A DNA stretch of 38,905 bases from RGIG5472 sp051867615 (lineage in GTDB: Bacteria; Bacillota; Clostridia; Oscillospirales; Oscillospiraceae): the NCBI GenBank assembly GCA_051867615.1, contig JBJDYU010000055.1:1-38905 (forward strand). The letters are read 5' to 3'. Shown in pieces: positions 1 to 7,669 of this stretch. The notes beneath the pieces are model-generated. The model ran no database searches and was not told where the DNA came from. It saw only the letters and a program-made list of their open reading frames with translations. A program made the position numbers and the translations under genes. Positions within the stretch are counted from its first letter, which is position 1. Each line of letters starts with the position of its first letter.

Positions 1-3
1 ATA

Positions 4-49
4 GGCCCTTATAGGGCCAACTCAAGCCACCGGCTTAGCCGGTGGTTAT
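4..49. repeat. Two short hairpins at the window edge
   Basis: Two adjacent perfect inverted repeats are visible: GGCCC-TTATA-GGGCC at about 5-19 and CCACCGGCT-TA-GCCGGTGG at about 28-47. They lie downstream of the substrate-binding protein gene that ends at 83 on the minus strand. Neither is followed by a T-run in that direction, so they are not canonical intrinsic terminators. Paired subterminal hairpins are typical of IS200/IS605-type element ends, but no transposase is visible inside the window. A weak terminator or a repeat element remnant is equally possible. Confidence 0.35.
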
Positions 50-82
50 GACTCTGTGTGAAAAGGATGCGAAAATGCCAAC

Positions 83-1282
83 TTAGTCCAGGACAGGCGT
101 CCAGGCCAGCTCCATGATCTCGTCAACATCGTCCATGCTGGTGATGAGGCCCAGGCGGACATAGCGGCTGGCAATATCCTTCAGAGCCGCGCCGGTGAAC
201 TCCTGAGAAGTGCCGAACTGCAGGGAGTTGTTGATCATGACGTTCATGTCATAGTCGCCACCATTCCAGCCGCGCTCCAGCAGCAGGGTGGTAGCTTCCT
301 CGGGATTCTCGCGCATCCAGGCGTGAGCCTTCTGGACGGCCTGCACGATCTTCTTGGCGTGAACAGGGTTCTCCTGCACGAAGGTGCGGTTCATGGCGAT
401 GACGCAGCAGTTCTTGTCAGCGAAGTCCTCATCCAGCAGAGAGCGGATGCACTTCAGCTTGCCTTCCTTCATCATGGCATAGGCGAAGGTGTCGCTCAGC
501 AGGGCGGCAGAGATCTCGCCGCGCTCCATGGCCGCCACGCAGGCATCGGAGGAGACCTGGATCAGCTCCAGGTCGGTCTGGGGGTTGATGCCGTCGGCAT
601 CCAGCAGCAGGCAGGTGATGTTGTAGTCAGAAGCACCGATGCCGTTGGGGACGGAGACCTGGGTGCCCTTCAGGTCCTCGGTGGTGTTGTACTCGCTGTC
701 CGCCAAAACATACAGGGACTTGCAGCCGATATGAGCGCCGCCGACGAAGGTCAGGTCAACGCCGTTGGTGATGGGGACCAGCATAGTGGCGATGTGGCCC
801 ACGGCCACGGTAGCCTGCTGGGTACCCAGCGCCTCAGTATAGGACGTGCCCTTGAAGCCCTCGGCGGTCAGGCCGGCCTCGGCATAGAAGCCCTTGTCAT
901 CAGCCACAGTGGGGCCGGAGGTGCAGCCGTCAGACATATAGTACAGAACGGGCTGGCCGTAAGCAGGCTCCGCCTCCATGGCGGCCTTCTCCTCGGCAGT
1001 GGGGGTCAGGTCGAAATTCGCCATGTCGATAGCACGGCCGTCGATCTCAACAGGGGTGAACAGCGCTTCCCAGTTGCCGGAGGCGGAAGCCTCGGCAGCA
1101 TCCATGTGGATGTCGGAGACGTTGACGTCCACATCCACACCGTCCTGGCCCATTTCGATCTGGCCGTCGCCGTTCAGGTCGCCCTCCAGCTCGCTGCTGC
1201 TGCCGCAGGCGGCCAGGGACAGGACCATGACCAGCGTCAGAAGCAGTGCGAGGATCTTCTTCGTGTTGGTTTTCGCGTTCAT
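83..1282 (-). CDS. ABC transporter substrate-binding lipoprotein (NMT1/SsuA-like)
   Basis: A 399-residue solute-binding lipoprotein expected to sit outside the membrane and hand its ligand to the permease encoded at 2127-3179. The N-terminus is a lipoprotein signal: a hydrophobic stretch ending in the lipobox LSLAACG. The body matches the NMT1/SsuA/TauA type, with a YYMSDGCTSGPTVADDKGFY segment near the start and a C-terminal helical part. The start at 1282 was chosen over an upstream ATG at 1315 because AGAAGGAG lies about 10 bases before it. Just after the lipobox there is a DLNGDGQIE segment resembling an EF-hand/dockerin calcium loop, unusual for this family. It is the last gene of a permease-ATPase-binding protein operon. 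The ligand (alkylsulfonate, nitrate, thiamine precursor or other) cannot be told from sequence alone. Confidence 0.85.
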   Translation of the reverse strand: MNAKTNTKKILALLLTLVMVLSLAACGSSSELEGDLNGDGQIEMGQDGVDVDVNVSDIHMDAAEASASGNWEALFTPVEIDGRAIDMANFDLTPTAEEKAAMEAEPAYGQPVLYYMSDGCTSGPTVADDKGFYAEAGLTAEGFKGTSYTEALGTQQATVAVGHIATMLVPITNGVDLTFVGGAHIGCKSLYVLADSEYNTTEDLKGTQVSVPNGIGASDYNITCLLLDADGINPQTDLELIQVSSDACVAAMERGEISAALLSDTFAYAMMKEGKLKCIRSLLDEDFADKNCCVIAMNRTFVQENPVHAKKIVQAVQKAHAWMRENPEEATTLLLERGWNGGDYDMNVMINNSLQFGTSQEFTGAALKDIASRYVRLGLITSMDDVDEIMELAWTPVLD

Positions 1283-1350
1283 TGTGATATTTCTCCTTCT
1301 ACAATTTTTATTCAAATGCAGAAGCCTTTCTGCAAATTGAAACAGTGGGG

Positions 1351-2127
1351 TCAGGCCTTGCTCCTGCCGCCGAAATGGAGCTTATTCAGGATGTCGTTTC
1401 GATAGGCGACAAAGGAGGCGGAGGAACGGTCGCGGGGGAAGGGTTCCTCAATTTTTATGTCGGCGATCACACGGCCGGGATGTGCGTCCATGACCAGGAC
1501 GCGGGTGCCCATGTAGATGGCCTCGTCCACGTCATGGGTGACCATGACGGCCAGCTGCTGCTTTCCCTCCCAGATGCGCAGAATCTCGTCCTGCATATTC
1601 ATGCGGGTAAAGGCGTCCAGCGCGCCCAGGGGCTCGTCCAGCAGCAGGATGTCCGGCTCGTTGATGAGGGAGCGGGCCAGGGCCACACGCTGGGCCATAC
1701 CGCCGGAGAGCTGCGCGGGATAGTCCTCCCGGAAGTCCTGCAGGCCGATGATGTTGATCATCCGCTCCACCTTTTCCTCGTTGCCCTTCAGCTTGCCCTG
1801 CATCTTCAAAGAAAAGGCGACGTTGTCCCAGACCGTCAGCCAGGGAAAGAGCGTGGCCTTCTGGAACATCATGCCCCGGTCGGGAGCGGGGCCCTCGACT
1901 TCTCTGCCGTCCACGGTAACCTTGCCGGTGGTGGGCTTGATCAGTCCGGCCACCAGGCGCAGGATGGTGGACTTGCCGCAGCCGGAGGGGCCCACCAGGC
2001 TGATGAACTCGCCGCTCTCCATGGAGGCGGTCACATTGTCCAGGGCGTGGGTCACCTCGTCGGTCTCGATCTTTGCAAAGCTCTTGGAAACACTCTCCAG
2101 TCTCAGAACGACTTTCTTCTTTTCCAT
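1351..2127 (-). CDS. ABC transporter ATP-binding protein (SsuB/TauB family)
   Basis: A 258-residue cytoplasmic ATPase that should power the importer encoded with its two neighbours. Walker A is GPSGCGKST, the signature is LSGGMAQRVALARSL, and Walker B is ILLLDEPLGALD, followed by the switch histidine in MVTHDVDEA. The length and the DEPLGALD/DVDEA sequence are typical of the nitrate/sulfonate/taurine importer ATPases. The ATG overlaps the TAA of the upstream permease gene by one base, so translation is probably coupled. A GGAGCGG site lies shortly before the start. Confidence 0.92.
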   Translation of the reverse strand: MEKKKVVLRLESVSKSFAKIETDEVTHALDNVTASMESGEFISLVGPSGCGKSTILRLVAGLIKPTTGKVTVDGREVEGPAPDRGMMFQKATLFPWLTVWDNVAFSLKMQGKLKGNEEKVERMINIIGLQDFREDYPAQLSGGMAQRVALARSLINEPDILLLDEPLGALDAFTRMNMQDEILRIWEGKQQLAVMVTHDVDEAIYMGTRVLVMDAHPGRVIADIKIEEPFPRDRSSASFVAYRNDILNKLHFGGRSKA

Positions 2128-3179
2128 TACTTTTCCGCTCCAATCTGCCAGCGCAGCACGCGGCGCTTCACGGCTTCCAGAGATTTGGTCACCACGGTAA
2201 AGATGAAGCAGATCACGAACAGGGCGGCGAACATCTTGTCATAGCTGGCCCAGGACTTGCTCCAGTTCATATACCAGCCGAGGCCGGACTTCACACCCAG
2301 CATCTCCGCGATCATGATGGCGGTGCAGGAGCTGCTCATGGCCTGGGTACAGCCCTGGAAAATGGAGGGCATGGCGTGGGGGATGGCCACCCGGAACACC
2401 AGCTGGCGGCTGGAAGCGCCCAGAGTCCTGGCGGCCTCAAAGTAATCCTTGTCCACGTTGGCGATACCGGTCATGGAGGCCACGGTCACGGCGAACCAGG
2501 AACCCAGGGCGATGATGAACACGGCGCCGCCGAACAGCGAGGAGGCGATCACCATCATGATGGGGATCCAGGTGGAGGTGGGGATGGGGCCCAGGAACTT
2601 GATGATGGGGTCCACCCAGTAACGGCAGCGCTTGGAGTAGCCGCAGGTGATGCCCGTGATAAGGCCCAGGGAAACACCAATGAAATACCCCAAAAACAGG
2701 AGCCACAGCGTATGTAGGGTGCAGTCCCAGATCATGGCCCGGTCTTTCCATGCCGCGTTGACCACAAAGTTCAGGCAGGGCACAAAGGGCTGGGTCAGGA
2801 TGCCGGTCTTGAGGGTCAGATAGTCATAGACCGCCAGCAGCAGGAACAGCGCCGTGAACAGCGGCGCACGGTAGCGCTGCTTGTCGATCATATCCCGGTT
2901 GCCCTTCAGCATGACCAGGATAGATACCACGCAATACACTGCATAGGCGGCAATCAGGAGCAGCAGAAACACCAGATACACCCAGGGGTTTCTATTGATG
3001 CTGTTGTCCGGGATCTGGGTGTATTCCAGCACCGCGATAACGCCCCCCAGAAAGGGCAGCAGCCAGATGACCAGATCCATCCAGAGCTGAAATTTGGACT
3101 TTTTCACCCGTTCCAGCTCCAGCAGCTGTTTCCTTGTCAGATTCTGAAGCTGTTTGGTCTCCACTTGATTCGCTGCCAC
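2127..3179 (-). CDS. ABC transporter permease (SsuC-like) with extended N-terminus
   Basis: A roughly 350-residue inner-membrane permease. The C-terminal 240 residues carry the BPD_transp_1 fold with an EAA loop (EAARTLGASSRQLVFRVAIP), the contact site for the ATPase encoded next. About 110 residues precede this and add two or three membrane segments (WLLPFLGGVIAVL, VYLVFLLLLIAAYAVYCVV, FTALFLLLAVYDYL). SsuC-type permeases are usually about 250-280 residues, so the extension is notable. The start is uncertain: the frame opens with TTG at 3197 without a ribosome site, while the GTG at 3179 has GGGAG eight bases upstream and is preferred. It is the first gene of the importer operon. Confidence 0.85.
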   Translation of the reverse strand: MAANQVETKQLQNLTRKQLLELERVKKSKFQLWMDLVIWLLPFLGGVIAVLEYTQIPDNSINRNPWVYLVFLLLLIAAYAVYCVVSILVMLKGNRDMIDKQRYRAPLFTALFLLLAVYDYLTLKTGILTQPFVPCLNFVVNAAWKDRAMIWDCTLHTLWLLFLGYFIGVSLGLITGITCGYSKRCRYWVDPIIKFLGPIPTSTWIPIMMVIASSLFGGAVFIIALGSWFAVTVASMTGIANVDKDYFEAARTLGASSRQLVFRVAIPHAMPSIFQGCTQAMSSSCTAIMIAEMLGVKSGLGWYMNWSKSWASYDKMFAALFVICFIFTVVTKSLEAVKRRVLRWQIGAEK

Positions 3180-3228
3180 TCCGCTCACTCCCGTCAAAAT
3201 ACAAATTCTTACAGCTTATAGCTTCGCC

Positions 3229-3260
3229 ATTATACCATAGGAACGGCGGGATAGTTAAAT
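3229..3260 (-). promoter_or_regulatory. Probable promoter of the SsuABC-like operon
   Basis: On the minus strand a perfect TATAAT lies at 3229-3234, about 50 bases before the permease start. The -35 position 17-19 bases upstream is AT-rich (TTTAAC/TAACTA region) and matches the consensus poorly. The interval up to the sigma factor gene at 3502 is AT-rich relative to its flanks and holds no supported gene. It must also contain the promoter for the plus-strand sigma operon, which I could not assign with confidence. Confidence 0.5.
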
Positions 3261-3501
3261 ACCGAAATTGGATAAAAGCGTCCAAAAAATTACAAAATCC
3301 GATAAATTGTCCAAAAGATTATTCTTATAGGCTCAGATTTATTGATGGTCTGATTGGCACACCTAGCTATAGACGTATCCGATTGGACAGGATATTTTTC
3401 CAATGGTATGCTGTCAGCTGAATGGATTGAAGGTTTTCAGTCGTATTATGAACAGAGGGGTCGATCCTGCGCTTCGGACCGGCCCGCAGAAAGGATCGTC
3501 T

Positions 3502-3987
3502 ATGCGCAGCGAACAGGAAGTAAACCGTGCGATGGAGCGGTACGCCGATATGGTCCTGCGGCTGTGTACGGTAAACTTAAAAAACAGCGCAGATGCGGAG
3601 GACATCTTTCAGACGGTATTCCTGAAATATACGCTCAGCAGCCAGATCTTCAAAAGTCCCGAACACGAAAAGGCATGGCTCATCCGGGTCACTCTCAATG
3701 CCTGCCGGGATCTGCTGAAAAGTTTTTCCCGGAAACACACCATTTCCCTGGAGGAGATCAGCAGCTATGCTCCGGAGGTCACCACAGAGCAATACGCCGT
3801 CCTGGAAGCGGTCTGGTCACTGCCGCGGGAATACCGCGACGTGGTGTACCTACACTACTATGAGGGTTACACGGCGCCGGAGATCGCCCGCATCCTACGG
3901 AAAAATCCCAATACCGTCTATACCCATCTGTTCCGCGCGAAGGAGCTGCTGCGGGGGTTGCTAGGAGGTGTGAACGATGAAGGATAG
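3502..3987 (+). CDS. ECF-type RNA polymerase sigma factor
   Basis: A 161-residue sigma-70-family protein of extracytoplasmic-function size. Region 2 spans about residues 10-75 (NRAMERYADMVLRLC, then SADAEDIFQTVF) and region 4 about 100-155 (SLPREYRDVVYLHYYEGYTA followed by the PEIARILRKNPNTVYTHLFR helix-turn-helix). The start at 3502 is preferred over an upstream in-frame ATG at 3403 because AAAGGA sits six bases before it and the extra 33 residues have no sigma character. Its end overlaps the RsgI-like gene by 11 bases. In this family the next gene normally encodes the partner anti-sigma factor, and the sigma factor commonly drives its own operon. Confidence 0.92.
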   Translation: MRSEQEVNRAMERYADMVLRLCTVNLKNSADAEDIFQTVFLKYTLSSQIFKSPEHEKAWLIRVTLNACRDLLKSFSRKHTISLEEISSYAPEVTTEQYAVLEAVWSLPREYRDVVYLHYYEGYTAPEIARILRKNPNTVYTHLFRAKELLRGLLGGVNDEG

Positions 3988-4678
3988 CATAAAGACCGCT
4001 TTCGACTCCATTCAGACGCCGGAGCGCCTGAAGCGGGAGACCCGGGCGTATCTGCGCCGAAAGACCTTTGATTACGGCAAAAACGCCCTGCAGCGCCGCC
4101 GCTTCCGCAGCCGCCTGGCCGGGTGTCTGGCGGCAGTAGTGCTCCTTCTCACCGGCGCGGGGCTCTGGTTTCTGCCGGCAGCCAGCATCGGTCTGGACAT
4201 CAACCCGTCTGTCGAACTGCAGGTCAATGTACTGGACCGGGCCATTGCGCTGAAAGGGCTGAATGCCGACGGCCTGGCCCTGGCAGAGCAGATAAACGTA
4301 ACCGGGATGCCGTACGATGAAGCCATGCAGCGCATCCTGCTCAGCGATGCTCTCGCGCCCTATCTGGACCGCGGCAGCATGATCGCCATCACTGTGGTGG
4401 GCGGCGGCAACGAGGCCCACGCGGAGGAAATGCTGAGCAAGGTTGTCTGCCGGGCCTATGCTCTCGCGGAAGAAGAAAATGTCCTCTATTGTCAGGCAGA
4501 TAAGGACACGGTGAAAGAGGCCCGCGCGGCCGGTCTTTGCATCCCCCGGTACCTGGCGTGGCAGCAGCTGCTGAAAACGGATCCTGACGTCACGGCAGAG
4601 GAAGTGGCGCTGCTGCCCCAGGAAGCGATCCGGGAACTGGCGCATCTGAAAACGCTGGAAGACCCCTGCGGTGAGTAA
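3977..4678 (+). CDS. RsgI-like anti-sigma factor, membrane-anchored
   Basis: A 233-residue single-pass membrane protein. About 45 cytoplasmic residues, rich in Arg/Lys and starting MKDSIKTAFDSIQTPERL, come before one membrane segment (LAGCLAAVVLLLTGAGLWFL). The external part opens with SIGLDINPSVELQVN, the hallmark of the RsgI-type extracellular domain, and contains a conserved-looking NADG turn and a helical tail. Known relatives hold an ECF sigma factor at the membrane and release it in response to an outside signal. The 11-base overlap with the sigma gene supports a sigma/anti-sigma pair. There is no carbohydrate-binding or other added C-terminal domain, so the signal cannot be guessed. 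Confidence 0.82.
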   Translation: MKDSIKTAFDSIQTPERLKRETRAYLRRKTFDYGKNALQRRRFRSRLAGCLAAVVLLLTGAGLWFLPAASIGLDINPSVELQVNVLDRAIALKGLNADGLALAEQINVTGMPYDEAMQRILLSDALAPYLDRGSMIAITVVGGGNEAHAEEMLSKVVCRAYALAEEENVLYCQADKDTVKEARAAGLCIPRYLAWQQLLKTDPDVTAEEVALLPQEAIRELAHLKTLEDPCGE

Positions 4679-4693
4679 AAAGGAGAAAACGCT

Positions 4694-5899
4694 ATGCTGA
4701 TGTTGATCTGGAAAAATATATCCCGGCGGCGAGCGCAGTCGGTGCTGACGGTGACCATCACCATGCTGACGGTCATGGTGTTCGTCATGGTCCTGGGCGT
4801 ATTTCAGACCGTGAACCAGGGTCTGTCCCTGAGCCGGGAGCGGCTCGGCGCCGACGCCGTTCTCATTCCCCAATACGCATCCGCCGATGGCAGCGACCTG
4901 CTGTTCACTGCGATTCCGGAAAATATCTATATGCCGGTCGAGGTGATAGAGCAGGCAAAACAGCTGGACGGTGTGGCCGCCATGACCCCGCAGTTCTACT
5001 GCCAGACGCTGGCGTTGTCCTGCTGCGAGCCCGGCGAGGAGGCCCGGATCATCGGTTATGATCCCGCCACAGACTTCATCCTCAAGCCCTATCTGGACGA
5101 AGACAGCCAGGACGGCATCACAGAGGACGAGCTGATCGTGGGCCGCAATTTTGAGGATGACGACCTGGTAGGCTATAACTATCTGGTGCTGGGGAAAAAG
5201 TTCAGAGTCGTCAGTATGCTGCAGCCCACCGGCACCGGTATGGACAGCACCATTTTCATGGATGTAAAAACAGCGCAGGATATGTGCCTTGAATCCGAAG
5301 TCCTCAGGCAGGACTGGCAGGACAAGGACCCCCACGACTACATTTCCGTCATTATGATCAAGTTGGCTGACGGCGTGGACCCGGAGGCCTTTGCCAAACA
5401 GGTGGAGGATTCCGGCATGGAAGCCAAGTGCCTGCTCACCGGAGACACCATTTCCTCCCTCCAGAGCCAGCTGGAGGTGACCATGCAGGTGATGTTCGCC
5501 CTCTGGGCGGCCTCCCTGCTGATCGCCGTTCTTTCTCTGGTGGGACGGTTCAACGCTCTGGCCAGGGAGCGCAGGAAGGAGATCGGCCTGCTGCGCGCTA
5601 TCGGTCTGAAGAAGGGGCAGGTTTTCGGCCTGATCATCGGCGAGACCTGCACCATGGCGCTCATGGGCGGACTGCTCGGCAGCGGCATCGCCCTGCTGTG
5701 CATGGACCCTGTGATCGAAATGCTGCAGGAAGCCTTCCGGCTGTCCCCTTCCGTCTGGTCTACTCCTCTGGCGCTGCTTTGCGGCGTCGCAGGCGTGGCG
5801 CTGGCGGGCCTGCTGGGCTTTGCCGCTGCCATCAGCCCCGCATTAAAGAGCGCGTCCATGGACCCCCAGGCCGCCATTACGCAGGGAGAGGTGAACTGA
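4694..5899 (+). CDS. FtsX/MacB-type ABC transporter permease
   Basis: A 401-residue permease of the FtsX/MacB group. One N-terminal membrane segment (VTITMLTVMVFVMVLGVF) is followed by about 220 external residues of periplasmic-core type. Three C-terminal membrane segments follow (around VMFALWAASLLIAVLSLVG, TMALMGGLLGSGIALL and LALLCGVAGVALAGLLGFAA). The loop ALARERRKEIGLLRAIGLKKGQV is the typical FtsX coupling motif. An AAGGAG site precedes the ATG. Only one base separates it from the ATPase gene. Such permeases work by mechanotransmission or export rather than uptake; position after an ECF sigma pair suggests an envelope-stress or antimicrobial-response exporter, which is inference. Confidence 0.9.
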   Translation: MLMLIWKNISRRRAQSVLTVTITMLTVMVFVMVLGVFQTVNQGLSLSRERLGADAVLIPQYASADGSDLLFTAIPENIYMPVEVIEQAKQLDGVAAMTPQFYCQTLALSCCEPGEEARIIGYDPATDFILKPYLDEDSQDGITEDELIVGRNFEDDDLVGYNYLVLGKKFRVVSMLQPTGTGMDSTIFMDVKTAQDMCLESEVLRQDWQDKDPHDYISVIMIKLADGVDPEAFAKQVEDSGMEAKCLLTGDTISSLQSQLEVTMQVMFALWAASLLIAVLSLVGRFNALARERRKEIGLLRAIGLKKGQVFGLIIGETCTMALMGGLLGSGIALLCMDPVIEMLQEAFRLSPSVWSTPLALLCGVAGVALAGLLGFAAAISPALKSASMDPQAAITQGEVN

Positions 5900-5900
5900 T

Positions 5901-6566
5901 ATGGAAATCTGCAGGCTGGAACACATTCGCAAGGACTACCGCATGGGGGAAACCGTCACCCCGCTGAAGGACATTTCCCTTACCGTGGAGCCGGGAGATT
6001 TCATCGCCGTGGAGGGGCCCTCCGGCATCGGCAAGAGCACGCTGCTATATGTAATGGGTACCCTTCTCCAAAGTGATGAAGGTACATACCTCTTTGAAGG
6101 CAGAGACGTATCCCGATGCAGCGATGAGGACAAATCCACCCTCCGGGCAAGGAAGATCGGCTTCATGTTCCAGGACAGCGCCATGATACAGGCGCTGACC
6201 CTCCGTGAAAACCTGATCTTTGCCCAGAGCATCTGCGGCAAAAAAGATCTCAAGCAAGTGGACGAGCTGCTGCGTCTATTCGGTCTGGAAGATCGCGCCG
6301 ACTTCTTCCCTCATCAGCTCTCCGGCGGCCAGCGCCGCCGCGCCATGGCGGCCCGGGCGCTGATCCACGACCCCATGCTGATCCTGGCAGATGAACCCAC
6401 CAACGATCTGGACGAACACTGGTCTGAAGAGATCATGCGGATCCTGAAAGAACAGACCCCGAAGGGTACTGCAGTTGTAATGGTCACCCACAACAGCCGT
6501 TGGGCAGGAATGGCCACCCGGCGCTGCCGGCTGGAGGACGGTGTCCTGATAGAAATCAAGGGATAA
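5901..6566 (+). CDS. ABC transporter ATP-binding protein (LolD/MacB type)
   Basis: A 221-residue ATPase that should pair with the FtsX-type permease just upstream. Walker A is GPSGIGKST, the signature is LSGGQRRRAMAARAL, Walker B is LILADEPTNDLD, and the switch histidine is in MVTHNSRW. The length and the ADEPTNDLD sequence are typical of the LolD/MacB group of exporters. It sits in the middle of the sigma operon; the small membrane protein gene follows after 14 bases. Confidence 0.93.
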   Translation: MEICRLEHIRKDYRMGETVTPLKDISLTVEPGDFIAVEGPSGIGKSTLLYVMGTLLQSDEGTYLFEGRDVSRCSDEDKSTLRARKIGFMFQDSAMIQALTLRENLIFAQSICGKKDLKQVDELLRLFGLEDRADFFPHQLSGGQRRRAMAARALIHDPMLILADEPTNDLDEHWSEEIMRILKEQTPKGTAVVMVTHNSRWAGMATRRCRLEDGVLIEIKG

Positions 6567-6580
6567 ACGAGGAGGATTCT

Positions 6581-7000
6581 ATGAAAACCAAACTGAGCAA
6601 TATTCTCATCGCGCTGCAGGCGGTCGCTGCCGTCTGCGTACTCGGTGCCGTCAAGCTCTGGGCCCCTGTTTGCGGCAAGCTGCTGGAGCTGGCCAATGGC
6701 AACGAAGTCCCCATGAAGTGCCACTATGCCGGACAGGCAGCCATCGGCGTGGCCGTTATCATACTGGCGGCCGCCGTCACGGCGTTCCTGATAAAGAAGG
6801 GACATAAGGGCCTGATGGTGGTCAACGCCGTTGCCGCCGTCGTCCTGTTCCTGGTGTTCAGCAGCCTCATCGGCGTCTGCGCCGCCGAGGGGATGCGCTG
6901 CCAGGTCACCTCCCTCTGGGGCAAAGGCGCCGCCATCGTGGTCTTTGCCTCGTCTCTGATCGAGCTGCTCCGGGGCAAGGAGGGGCAGGTTCCCGCCTGA
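6581..7000 (+). CDS. Small four-helix membrane protein, unknown function
   Basis: A 139-residue hydrophobic protein with four predicted membrane segments, near residues 7-25, 45-68, 72-95 and 105-128. No family is recognised. A strong GAGGAGG precedes the ATG by six bases, and this start was taken instead of one overlapping the ATPase gene. It ends the sigma/anti-sigma/ABC operon, and could be an accessory subunit of the exporter or an immunity-like membrane protein; both are guesses from position. No terminator hairpin is evident directly after it. Confidence 0.75.
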   Translation: MKTKLSNILIALQAVAAVCVLGAVKLWAPVCGKLLELANGNEVPMKCHYAGQAAIGVAVIILAAAVTAFLIKKGHKGLMVVNAVAAVVLFLVFSSLIGVCAAEGMRCQVTSLWGKGAAIVVFASSLIELLRGKEGQVPA

Positions 7001-7320
7001 CCCCGTGTCACGTGCCATCTCCGCAGCTACATGAGGCCAAACTCTCATTGCAGCACATATGCCCGCGATCCTCTTATGGGAGCTGCGACGGATATTGGTG
7101 TCTCGACAGAATTGGTGTCCGGCTGTTCATTACACGAAGCCAGACAGAGTACATCCGGAGTGCGTGTATATCGGGCAGAGAACTGTCGGCGCACCCCGAA
7201 GAAATATGACAGGATCCCATCATAGTCCTTTTCTCAAGCGGCTTATGCCAACGCCGTCCAGGATTCTGATGGGATTCTGTTTTGCCTTGCTGCCCAGTCC
7301 CTTGCACCTCTTGCCAGTAG
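7001..7320. other. Intergenic strip without a recognisable gene
   Basis: These 320 bases contain only short, unconvincing open frames on both strands, without good ribosome sites or recognisable protein motifs. The strip ends sharply where a polysaccharide deacetylase fragment begins, so it may be foreign or rearranged DNA filling a deletion. I see no repeat or RNA structure that would explain it. Confidence 0.4.
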
Positions 7321-7572
7321 GGCAGTCCGGACTGGAAGGGCATCAGCGCGGAGGAGATCAGCAGCCGGGCCACCAAGGGCGTGGGGCCGGGCTCCATTGT
7401 CCTGTTCCACAACGCCGGTGAGCACACCCCCGAGGCCCTGCCCACCATTCTGGAATACCTGAAAAACGAGGGCTACACTCTGGCCCCCATCTCCCAGCTC
7501 ATCCTCTCCGGAGCCTACACCATCGACCACACCGGGCGGCAGTTCGCCGCCACGGCTACAGAATCGGAGTAG
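7321..7572 (+). pseudogene. C-terminal fragment of a polysaccharide deacetylase
   Basis: The frame reads SPDWKGISAEEISSRATKGV, then PGSIVLFHNAGEHTPEALPT, then ILEYLKNEGYTLAPISQLIL. This is the C-terminal end of a NodB-fold (carbohydrate esterase 4) polysaccharide deacetylase of the Firmicute PdaA/PdaB kind. An in-frame TAG at 7318-7320 closes it upstream, and the catalytic TFDD and HxxxH motifs, which lie N-terminal in this family, are absent from the window. It is therefore a stump of about 83 codons out of a usual 250 or more. The loss looks like a deletion or a rearrangement with the unexplained strip 7001-7320. Confidence 0.75.
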
Positions 7573-7608
7573 CGGAAGTGCGCCGCGCCGCAAACCGGCG
7601 TCTTTGCA

Positions 7609-7648
7609 GAAAAAATACGCCGCTGCGACTTCTTCGCAGCGGCGTATT
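7609..7648 (-). terminator. Intrinsic terminator of the transporter/C-S lyase operon
   Basis: A perfect 14-base-pair stem (AATACGCCGCTGCG and its complement) with a seven-base loop occupies 7614-7648. Read on the minus strand it is followed by a T-run (complement of 7610-7615), so it ends transcription just after the C-S lyase gene that stops at 7670. Confidence 0.85.
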
Positions 7649-7669
7649 TATCATGTTTCCTATCGGGTA

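Noticed and set aside
3779..5335. Long minus-strand open frame (518 codons)
   Set aside because: It is antisense to the sigma, anti-sigma and permease genes and has no family resemblance or ribosome site.
7012..7225. Short frames and possible relic in the strip after the sigma operon
   Set aside because: None of the three plus or three minus frames shows a recognisable domain, so no gene was called.
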